Below are positions 7,905 to 13,725 of a stretch of 13,725 nucleotides of DNA, in pieces. The stretch is from positions 2,323-16,047 of the forward strand of contig JAGTQN010000028.1 in NCBI GenBank assembly GCA_018396395.1. The letters run 5' to 3'. The notes beneath the pieces are model-generated. The model saw only the letters and a program-made list of their open reading frames with translations. It had not been told where the DNA came from and ran no database searches. Within the stretch, counting starts at the first letter, position 1. The number at the start of each line of letters is the position of its first letter. A program made the translations under genes and the position numbers. The DNA comes from Candidatus Bathyarchaeota archaeon (lineage in GTDB: Archaea; Thermoproteota; CALKCG01; B24; JAGTQN01).

Positions 7905-7948
7905 CCATGGCTTAAGGCTACTGCTCTAGAGAGAAGGTGTTGAAGCCA

Positions 7949-9310
7949 TTGCCTTCGAAGGAACGTCTAGATAAAGGTAAGCCTATGATAGAGACCCTTC
8001 CTCCAGGACCCAAGGCTCGGAGGATTGTGGAAAGGGAAATCGAATTCCTAAGCCTTTCCGTTATCCGCCGCTATCCTCTGGTCATTAGATCTGCCTCAGG
8101 CCCCTTCATAGAGGATGTCGATGGGAACGTTTACTTGGACTTCGATGCCGGAAATGGCACATTGGTCCTTGGTTACCAAAATCCCGATGTCCTTGAAGCC
8201 ATAAAGGATCAGATCGATTCCCTCATTTCTGAGCCTTGTCCTGACCTTACTTCTGCCATTGCTGTAGACTTGGGAGATGAGCTTATCAGAACCTTCGGAA
8301 GAGGATCGCCAAAAAGGGTATTCTTATGCTCTAGCAGATCTGAGGCCATCGAGGCTGCCCTTAAGGTCTCGAGATGGTTCACAAGGAATACGATCCTCCT
8401 AGCCTACCTTGGAGCCTTTCATGGCGAAACTTATGGAGCCCTAAGCCTTTCGTCAGGCCATATGGGCAGAAGAGCCCGCTTCGGTCCTACGATTCCGAGC
8501 ATTTTTCATGTCCCATATCCTTACTGCTACCGTTGCCCTTATGGTGCCACATATCCAGAATGCGATTACCTATGCCTCAGTTTCTTGAGGGAACAGATCT
8601 TTGAAAAGCTCGCCCCCTTGGAAGACATGGCAGCCTTCATCTTCGAGCCCATCTTATCGAATGGATGTATAGTCCCACCTGATGGGTATTTCCAACGCCT
8701 TCGCCGAATAGCAGAAGATGGCGCCTTCCTTTTAATCGATGATGAAACATGGACGGCGGGAGGTAGGACTGGAAAGTGGCTTGCTTTGGATCATTGGGAG
8801 ACGAAGGCTGAGATTACATGTATGGGGAGCACTATGACTTCCGGTATTCCTTTCGGCATCCTTATGACTGAAAAATCCATCATGGATTGGGAGCCAGGCT
8901 CCCATGTATGCAGCTCCGGAGTAAACCCATTGGCATGCAAGGTAGCCATAACCCTCATGGAAGTCCTTAAGCGCGAGCATCTACTTATGAGGACCCATAA
9001 CCTGGGAAGGTTTTTGTTAAAAAGAATTAAGGAGATGACTGAGGAATGTCCGATCATAGGGGATGTGAGGGGGAAAGGCCTCATGGTGGGTATCGAAATC
9101 GTTAAGGATCGGGAAAGAAAGATACCTGGATCCCAAGAAAAGGACATGATTCTTAAAGGGGCTTGGAAAAGGGGTTTAATCCTGGGATCCTTCGGCCTAT
9201 CGACAATCCGTATAACGCCAGCCTTGAACATTCCAGAGGACATATTAGAAAAGGGTTTGACCATCCTTGAGGAAGCCCTAAGAGATGCCAAAAAAGAAGG
9301 AGTCAAGTAG
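7949..9310 (+). CDS. Class III aminotransferase-fold protein lacking the PLP lysine
   Basis: A 453-residue homolog of class III (ornithine/4-aminobutyrate-type) aminotransferases. Family landmarks are clear: PPGPKAR, DVDGNVYLDFDAGNG, AFHGETYGALS, FEPILSNGCIVPPDGYFQRLR, LIDDE, GGRTGKW, NPLAC and RITPALNIPED. The position of the Schiff-base lysine (SKG/AKG before G-L-P-x-G) reads M-G-S-T-M-T-S-G-I-P-F-G, with Ser294 where Lys should be and no lysine nearby. Other PLP contacts also differ: the phosphate loop is SSRSEA instead of NSGSEA (Gly to Arg130), and the residue after D-E-x is Trp268 instead of Gln. Asp265 is kept. Four cysteines (193, 196, 205, 209) may bind metal. The frame is fully open, so a pseudoenzyme or new function is more likely than decay. 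TTG 7949 has AAGGTG at 7934-7939; ATG 7985 is an equal alternative and GTG 7937 is possible. Confidence 0.85.
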   Translation: MPSKERLDKGKPMIETLPPGPKARRIVEREIEFLSLSVIRRYPLVIRSASGPFIEDVDGNVYLDFDAGNGTLVLGYQNPDVLEAIKDQIDSLISEPCPDLTSAIAVDLGDELIRTFGRGSPKRVFLCSSRSEAIEAALKVSRWFTRNTILLAYLGAFHGETYGALSLSSGHMGRRARFGPTIPSIFHVPYPYCYRCPYGATYPECDYLCLSFLREQIFEKLAPLEDMAAFIFEPILSNGCIVPPDGYFQRLRRIAEDGAFLLIDDETWTAGGRTGKWLALDHWETKAEITCMGSTMTSGIPFGILMTEKSIMDWEPGSHVCSSGVNPLACKVAITLMEVLKREHLLMRTHNLGRFLLKRIKEMTEECPIIGDVRGKGLMVGIEIVKDRERKIPGSQEKDMILKGAWKRGLILGSFGLSTIRITPALNIPEDILEKGLTILEEALRDAKKEGVK

Positions 9311-9322
9311 GGCTTTGTTTGG

Positions 9323-10873
9323 CTATTTGGAAGGAGCCTTCGTTTCTGAGGACCTTCCAAGAATCTTGAGCGACGAGAATTCCGCACTAGATGCCTCTAG
9401 TTCATTTCCTAAGCCTCGCTTGACGAAGACATTTTCGACCCTGACCAAATCGCCCTTCTTCAGTCCCAGGGCTTCCTCAGCCCATCTATTCCAGAGGGAA
9501 ACACGCAAAATTCCCGTAGGATCTTTTAAGGAAAAGGTAGCAACTTTGGCTTTCCTTCCCCCATTGGTAACGACTTCTCGAAACGAGGGGTCTTCATGGA
9601 TCGTTCCCTCAACCGTAACATAACCGCTATCAACACTGAGGTCTTTTATCGAAGAAATTCTTGGTCTCGTTTCTAAAGGATAATGCCCCTTCATACCTCG
9701 GGATATTGGCTGTAACTCCCCTTCTCCATTGGAGTCGATATGGATCTCGGGACCTCTAGCTCCCAACCTTACATTTCCTCGTCTTATAAGGATCCAATCG
9801 CCAATCTTAAAGGACTTGGCAAGCTCGGTCCTATCGTCCCATAGAACAAGTCTTGCAAAGCCTGTCCCATCCCTGATGAGAAAGGATGCCATTTTCCCCT
9901 TCCTTCCATCCCCCCTTGAAAATTCCCTTATGGGCGCTGAGCCTATGATCTGGGCTAAAAGCTCTTGGACCGTTCCCTTATCGGGCAGTTGGGCTAAGGA
10001 AGCATAGGAAATCTTCAGAGGCTCTAAGAACCCTTCAATCTCAATTTTTGATCTTCCGTCCAAATGGACCTCGGGTTTTCGGTCTAGGCCAGGCTTCGTT
10101 CTGGCATCATAAATTTTCACGATGGAGCCCCTTCTTAGACTACTGCCATATAGATCGACCTTATCATTCCAAATTACAAGGTTTACAACTCCCGTTTCAT
10201 CCTTTAGCTTTGCCCTTAATAACTTCCCCTGCCCCTCAGGCCTTTGAAAGATGGATATGGATGAAAGCTCAAGGACCTCGCCTTTTAGATTGATGGCATT
10301 TTCTTGAGCCTTTAGGGAAGCAATACTTCGGAATATAGGATGCGCGATGGAACTTTCCTTTGCAAGCTCTTCTTCGAGGAGCTGAACCTCGCCCCTACGC
10401 CCAACATGGATTTCGAGGCGTCCTGAAAGGCCCCTTTTAGTATATCCGTGATTTATCCTTATGAGTTGATTTGGTTGAGCCTTAAAGGCTTCTGCCTTCT
10501 CATCCCAAACCACGAGATCCGCTATTCCCGTAGAATCACCAATCGTAGCCCTAAGGACCTTTCCCTTGGTTCCATCCCTCCTTACGAATTCCCTAGATCC
10601 GTAAAGGTTTATGATGCGCGCCGAGACTGATATATCCTTCAAGTTCTCGGTCAGGCTTCCAAGGTTCATCTCAAAACGGGAGGGAATCTCCTCGACAACC
10701 TTCACTCCCAATTCATGGGCAATGAGAAAAGCTGCCCCTTCCTCCGTTAAAAAGCCCTTAGATGATTTCAACTTATCATCAATGAGTTTTTCCACATGGG
10801 CTTCTGTGAGGTCCCTTCGAACTTCTAGGATTTTCCTAGTCAATTCTCGACGGCTTAAGGGCTTGGTGCTCAA
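9323..10873 (-). CDS. RPA-like single-stranded DNA-binding protein with four OB folds
   Basis: An archaeal replication factor A homolog of 516 residues that would coat single-stranded DNA in replication, recombination and repair. Residues 1-60 form a helical N-terminal module with LTEEGAAFLIAHELGVKV, as seen in other archaeal RPAs. Four OB folds follow at about 81-166, 194-282, 302-390 and 417-506. Each carries the same core: a basic turn (RRDGTKGKV, RPEGQGKLL, RGDGRKGKM, NGGRKAKV), then D-x-TG, then L-V-x-W (DLVVWDEKA, NLVIWNDKV, RLVLWDDRT, RVSLWNRWA). No zinc-binding cysteine cluster is present. It starts at TTG 10873; no ATG lies near. It ends 12 bp from the convergent aminotransferase-like gene and is divergent from DUF2070. 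The fourth fold is the most altered: its W-D-D/E has become W-N-R. Confidence 0.93.
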   Translation of the reverse strand: MSTKPLSRRELTRKILEVRRDLTEAHVEKLIDDKLKSSKGFLTEEGAAFLIAHELGVKVVEEIPSRFEMNLGSLTENLKDISVSARIINLYGSREFVRRDGTKGKVLRATIGDSTGIADLVVWDEKAEAFKAQPNQLIRINHGYTKRGLSGRLEIHVGRRGEVQLLEEELAKESSIAHPIFRSIASLKAQENAINLKGEVLELSSISIFQRPEGQGKLLRAKLKDETGVVNLVIWNDKVDLYGSSLRRGSIVKIYDARTKPGLDRKPEVHLDGRSKIEIEGFLEPLKISYASLAQLPDKGTVQELLAQIIGSAPIREFSRGDGRKGKMASFLIRDGTGFARLVLWDDRTELAKSFKIGDWILIRRGNVRLGARGPEIHIDSNGEGELQPISRGMKGHYPLETRPRISSIKDLSVDSGYVTVEGTIHEDPSFREVVTNGGRKAKVATFSLKDPTGILRVSLWNRWAEEALGLKKGDLVRVENVFVKRGLGNELEASSAEFSSLKILGRSSETKAPSK

Positions 10874-10880
10874 AGGAATT

Positions 10881-10952
10881 CCCTTGCTTCTCGTTCCCTA
10901 CTTTTCTTTCCTTCCCTTCTCTTCTCTTCTTTCCGACTTTCTTTTTTAATAA
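10881..10952 (-). promoter_or_regulatory. Promoter and polypurine leader of the RPA-like gene
   Basis: On the - strand a TATA-like CTTATTAAAAAAG (about 10940-10952) is followed by some 67 bases that are almost all purine (about 5 pyrimidines) up to the TTG start. Initiation about 26 bases below the TATA element would leave a leader of roughly 45 bases of nearly pure A/G. It contains several GGAA/GGGAAGG stretches but no standard GGTG site. The role of the tract is unknown. Confidence 0.45.
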
Positions 10953-11042
10953 GAAGGGCCGGGTAAAAAGGTTAAATTCAATCGGATTGGTTGAGATTGG
11001 AGCCTAGAAGCCCAAGCTTGGGAAGCTCCAAGGGGGAAAGAT

Positions 11043-12863
11043 TTGCCCTTAGAGGGGAATGGGTCGAGGATTCTGAGGCACTATAGACGTCTCTTCAAAC
11101 TTCCTTCCATAAAGGTCATCATAGCCCTTCATTTTATCCTTGGCGTGATCTATGGGGCTCTTCTTGTACCTGAAGCATTCTTGGAACCTCTTAAGATCCT
11201 TCTTTATGGCATAATCCTTATGCCACTTCCAACCCTTTTCTCAGACATCCTCATCTATTTTGGGTTTTCCAAAGGATCTGTTCTAAACCTCAGACGCCTT
11301 AACGCCCTAAGTCTCTTTTCAAACTTTCTCTGGTTATCCTTCACAGCCATAGGAAGCTTTGTATCCATTTTCTCTGGGCATGATGCTTTCGTAACCTCGC
11401 TGCAAGCCCTCGCCTTCTCCGGAACCCTTTGCCTCAGGTTTATCGTTTTCTCAGCCCTTGTCTTTGGGTCTGCCTCTTCACCCAAATCCTTACTTCCAGC
11501 CGCATTCCATCCTCTCCTTTGCCTTACGTCCCTTGGAATCCTTCTAGGGCTTCCACCCTCCTTTCAGATTAAAGTCCTCATCGCTTCCATGTCCCTTCTT
11601 CTTTCAACCATCCTCATCCTCCAAAGGGTTGATGGAGAAGGAAGAAAAAGGCTTGGAGTGGGTTCCCTAAGGCTCTTCTGCTCTTTCGCTGCCAATTGGA
11701 TGGAAGATAGAAACGAGCCCCTGGAAGATATCTTCGAAAGCCTCGGAGTTGAGAAGGATGTTCGGGTGAAGCTATTGGCTTTCGGGAATGAGGATAGACC
11801 TTTTTCGATTCTCTTGATTCCTTATCTTCATAGCGGCCCTTTTAAAAATGTAGGAGGTAGCCCCCTTCCAGCCATCGTTTCTCATGCCCTCGAAGCTAGC
11901 ATAAGCAGGGGAGGAATTGAGCCTTGTGTCCTAGTCTTCCATGGGCCTTCTGGGCATGAGATGAATCCTACATCCCAGAGGCAAATCCTCAAATTAATCG
12001 ATGAGCTTCGATCCCAAGCCCTTTTTTCCTTCAGTCAGGCTCGGGTGAGTAGAGCCATTAGGGCTGGTTGGGGTATGGGAAAGGTACTCTGCCAAGCTTT
12101 TAATGATATTGCCCTTGTCATCCTCACATTGGCTCCGAGGAACATGGAAGACCTTCCAAGTATCATCATAAAGGAAATTAACATTTTTGGAAAGGAGCTA
12201 GGCTTCGAGGAAGTCTTTGTTGTAGATGCCCATAACAGTACATCAGGCTCCCCCAGTCCCTTGACGCCAGAAGAAGTCGATTGCGTGAGAAGGGCGGCCC
12301 TAGAAGCCCTAAAAGTGGCTTCCAAAGAACCCCGTTATCAACCTAAGATCGGGTTCTCCAAGGTCATTCCGAAGGAGTTTACAGTTTCAGAGGGAGTTGG
12401 ACCTGGCGGCATCTCTACCATCGTCGTTTCCGTAGCTGATCAAACGGTGGCTTATATCTCTGTGGATGGGAACAACATGATCACAGGTTTAAGGGAAAAG
12501 ATCCTTTCAAGGATAAGGGAGGAAGTCAATGGCATCGATGACGCTGAGGTTACAACAACTGATACCCATATCGTGAATGCGACGATTACGGGAAGGGGTT
12601 ACCATCCCGTAGGGGAAGCAATAGATCAAGAAGCCTTCATTTCCTATGTCATTATGGGCGTCAAGGATGCCTTCAAAAATCGAAGGGACGCTTTTGTAGC
12701 CTGGAAGGGTGCTACAATAAAGGGCATAAAGGTCCTAGGAAAGGATGCGCTTAAAGGCTTTATAGAAGCCATTGATGCGAGTGTTTCAACTTTGAAACAT
12801 TTAATTCTACTCCTCTACCCATCAATTACGGTAACCTTAATGGTACTATTTTCCCTTCTCTAG
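11043..12863 (+). CDS. DUF2070 family archaeal membrane protein
   Basis: A 606-residue archaeal integral membrane protein of the DUF2070 family; its biochemical role is not established. The N-terminal third has about six hydrophobic segments (roughly 23-42, 48-72, 88-110, 116-142, 152-170 and 175-194). A large soluble domain follows (about 200-580), and a final membrane anchor ends the protein (585-606, LILLLYPSITVTLMVLFSLL). The soluble domain holds the histidine-rich blocks typical of the family: YLHSGPFKNVGGSPLPA, VFHGPSGHEMNP, VDAHNSTSG, TDTHIVNA and GYHPVGEA. They could form a metal site, which is inference. The start is TTG 11043 with a G-rich Shine-Dalgarno (AAGGGGGA) just upstream; a TATA-like ttaaat lies near 10972. 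It is divergent from RPA and convergent with Sec61-beta. Confidence 0.9.
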   Translation: MPLEGNGSRILRHYRRLFKLPSIKVIIALHFILGVIYGALLVPEAFLEPLKILLYGIILMPLPTLFSDILIYFGFSKGSVLNLRRLNALSLFSNFLWLSFTAIGSFVSIFSGHDAFVTSLQALAFSGTLCLRFIVFSALVFGSASSPKSLLPAAFHPLLCLTSLGILLGLPPSFQIKVLIASMSLLLSTILILQRVDGEGRKRLGVGSLRLFCSFAANWMEDRNEPLEDIFESLGVEKDVRVKLLAFGNEDRPFSILLIPYLHSGPFKNVGGSPLPAIVSHALEASISRGGIEPCVLVFHGPSGHEMNPTSQRQILKLIDELRSQALFSFSQARVSRAIRAGWGMGKVLCQAFNDIALVILTLAPRNMEDLPSIIIKEINIFGKELGFEEVFVVDAHNSTSGSPSPLTPEEVDCVRRAALEALKVASKEPRYQPKIGFSKVIPKEFTVSEGVGPGGISTIVVSVADQTVAYISVDGNNMITGLREKILSRIREEVNGIDDAEVTTTDTHIVNATITGRGYHPVGEAIDQEAFISYVIMGVKDAFKNRRDAFVAWKGATIKGIKVLGKDALKGFIEAIDASVSTLKHLILLLYPSITVTLMVLFSLL

Positions 12864-12919
12864 CCTATCCTTACGATTCTTTTTTAAAAATCCCTTAATT
12901 TCCTCCTTTTTAACTCAAA
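12864..12919. terminator. Bidirectional T-tract terminator region
   Basis: The short gap between convergent genes contains T6 directly followed by A5 (12880-12890) and another T5 near 12905-12910. These would act as T-tracts for the DUF2070 transcript, and the A-runs as T-tracts for Sec61-beta on the other strand. No hairpin is needed for archaeal termination. Confidence 0.45.
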
Positions 12920-13099
12920 CTAAAAATGGAAGCCCATTCTGGCGAAGATCACAATCCCGATAAGGGCCAAAGCCATCACAATCACAACTTCAGGCCTCAG
13001 CTTTATTCCGCTCGTCTCCTCCTCAAAGAAACGAAGTAAACCAGCGCTGGCGGCAGGCATAGGAGCTTCACGGCTTCTCCGCTTTTTCCGGCTGCTCAA
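12920..13099 (-). CDS. secG: Sec61-beta / SecG subunit of the protein translocase
   Basis: The small, tail-anchored subunit of the archaeal SecYEG translocon, which assists export and membrane insertion of proteins. It has 59 residues: a basic N-terminus (SSRKKRRSREAP), the family core MPAASAGLLRFFEEETSGIKLRPEVV, and one membrane helix VIVMALALIGIVIFARMGF at the C-terminus. I chose TTG 13099 because AGGTGG (13111-13116) lies about 11 bases upstream and the protein then starts in the usual way. GTG 13111 would add four residues but would overlap that ribosome-binding site. The gene is transcribed alone, convergent with DUF2070. Confidence 0.93.
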   Translation of the reverse strand: MSSRKKRRSREAPMPAASAGLLRFFEEETSGIKLRPEVVIVMALALIGIVIFARMGFHF

Positions 13100-13163
13100 A
13101 GCTTTTTCCACCTATTAAAAGAAGGGGGATGCCAATAAGTCTTATGATGAGACTTCTAATACC

Positions 13164-13180
13164 GATAATATAAGGTTTTT
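13164..13180 (-). promoter_or_regulatory. Probable BRE/TATA promoter of secG
   Basis: On the - strand AAAAACC is followed by TTATATTATC, a good archaeal TATA box with a purine-rich BRE. Initiation would fall near 13143, giving a leader of about 44 bases with the AGGTGG Shine-Dalgarno near its end. AAGTCT...AGACTT (13137-13155) could form a weak 6-bp hairpin at the start of that leader. Confidence 0.5.
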
Positions 13181-13406
13181 AGTTACATACCAAGCAACCG
13201 CTAGTATTCATCTTATTTTGGTTTGATTAAAAAAGAGAAAAGGATCTGGTGCTGCAACCTTAAGCCTTAAAGGAGCTATATATCCTTCGATGTCTTATGA
13301 ACAGAACAAACCCTTCGAGACGGATAAAGACTCCTAGACAGATCTTGAAGTAGGCCATTCGCCTGCTTAACTTTACCTTTTAGTTCTGTCCTTAACTTAA
13401 GGAAGG

Positions 13407-13434
13407 GTTCAAGGGCTATAAGAATATTCCTTTC
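13407..13434. repeat. Direct repeat, copy 1 (28 bp)
   Basis: A 28-bp sequence starting GTTCAAGGGCTATAAG recurs exactly at 13474-13501. The spacing between copy starts is 67 bp, with 39 bp between copies. Similarity continues imperfectly (about 15 of 22 positions by eye) on one side, so an old tandem duplication is likely. Confidence 0.85.
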
Positions 13435-13473
13435 TCGTAAAGCGTATCCGGGCCTACTCTTAACAAAAGGCGT

Positions 13474-13501
13474 GTTCAAGGGCTATAAGAATATTCCTTT
13501 C
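13474..13501. repeat. Direct repeat, copy 2 (28 bp)
   Basis: An exact second copy of the sequence at 13407-13434. No third copy is found at the expected 67-bp positions on either side, which argues against a CRISPR array within the window. Confidence 0.85.
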
Positions 13502-13509
13502 AAGGATCC

Positions 13510-13536
13510 ATGAATCCATACGGAGATGAATCCATA
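13510..13536. repeat. Tandem 11-bp direct repeats (ATGAATCCATA)
   Basis: ATGAATCCATA occurs at 13510-13520 and again at 13526-13536, a 16-bp offset. Like the larger repeat next to it, the offset is not a multiple of three. It adds to the picture of small duplications in a non-functional stretch. Confidence 0.6.
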
Positions 13537-13725
13537 GGTTCTGATGCCTTTCCAAAGCCTTCCGTATGGGAAGGGCTAAGACTTCCATCCTAAGGAAGGG
13601 ACCATAAACCTGAAGGCGTTTGATGATAGCCTCCTGAGGCTGAGGGGCTAAGGAAGGAAGTAAAGCGAAGGCTTAAGGACTTCCCTTCGATTCGATCTAT
13701 ATGTGCCCTGCAGGTGCTGAAGGCC

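Larger units (their letters stand above)
7503..7936. other. Long divergent intergenic region
   Basis: This gap separates the divergent D-amino-acid-type PLP enzyme and the aminotransferase-like gene. No credible protein reading or tRNA was seen on either strand. It holds the palindrome at 7693-7707, short GTTCCAT direct repeats around 7640-7661, a TTTTTATA-like element near 7507-7515 that could serve the left gene, and the TATA-like element of the right gene near 7898-7904. Its size allows a regulator site or a small RNA, but the sequence alone does not show one. Confidence 0.4.
13276..13672 (-). pseudogene. Probable decaying gene of unknown family
   Basis: Two overlapping open readings in different frames appear to be parts of one former protein. 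The upstream part (13672-13460) reads APQPQEAIIKRLQVYGPFL... to ...RMDSWILERNILIALE and then meets TAA. The downstream part (13479-13276) has ERNILIALE again and goes on PFLKLRTELKGKVKQANGLLQ to a stop. The shared peptide comes from a perfect 28-bp DNA repeat placed 67 bp apart, which is not a multiple of three and so breaks the frame. A smaller 11-bp repeat lies upstream of it. I do not recognise the family. Codon-like purine bias and the peptide match suggest a real but broken gene; chance reading frames remain possible. Confidence 0.35.

Noticed and set aside
7503..7936. tRNA or other structured RNA gene in the long gap
   Set aside because: No cloverleaf arms, T-loop GGTTCAA-type motif or GC-rich paired arms were found; only the 15-bp palindrome stands out.
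9340..10860. Several + strand reading frames opposite the RPA gene
   Set aside because: Low-complexity Ser/Pro/Leu-rich translations typical of antisense shadows; the - strand reading has four clear OB folds.
13276..13479. Intact 67-residue gene on the - strand
   Set aside because: Its TTG start lies inside the repeat copy with no ribosome site, and it looks like the tail of a longer broken reading.
13407..13501. Two-repeat CRISPR array (28-bp repeat, 39-bp spacer)
   Set aside because: Only two copies; no third at the 67-bp period; both copies encode the same peptide in a decaying reading frame; similarity extends imperfectly past the repeat; no cas genes in view.

Overview
The window looks archaeal. 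It carries the C-terminal end of a Rad50 with an LDEPTDGFS Walker B/D-loop, an RPA-type single-stranded DNA-binding protein built from OB folds, a DUF2070 membrane protein and a Sec61-beta (SecG) subunit. BRE/TATA-like promoters lie before several genes. Starts are often TTG, preceded by GGTG-type Shine-Dalgarno sites. The combination fits a TACK-lineage archaeon, possibly Bathyarchaeia-like; this placement is inference, since there is no rRNA here and no search was run.

Left part (1-2606, + strand): the 3' end of rad50, two paralogous genes with a ribbon-helix-helix-like N-terminus, and a COG1407-type metallophosphoesterase. All are closely spaced and probably form one operon around DNA-end processing. 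A Gfo/Idh/MocA oxidoreductase (2724-3698) follows with its own TATA/SD region. It is convergent with a COG2509 FAD-dependent dehydrogenase (3858-5240, - strand).

Middle (5364-9310): a decayed CinA/MoCF-type gene, still readable along almost its whole length but broken by stops and a compensating frameshift pair; a D-threonine aldolase/D-serine dehydratase-like PLP enzyme on the - strand; a 430-480 bp gap with a perfect 15-bp palindrome; and a class III aminotransferase-fold protein. The last is the most unusual gene here: its frame is fully open, but the Schiff-base lysine position reads Ser and other PLP-contact positions are changed, so it is probably a pseudoenzyme or does different chemistry.

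Right part (9323-13725): a four-OB-fold RPA-like protein (- strand) with a polypurine leader, divergent from DUF2070 (+ strand). DUF2070 converges on Sec61-beta (- strand). The last ~450 bases hold what looks like a decaying, unrecognised gene with a perfect 28-bp direct repeat 67 bp apart. No rRNA, tRNA, insertion sequence or convincing CRISPR array was seen.
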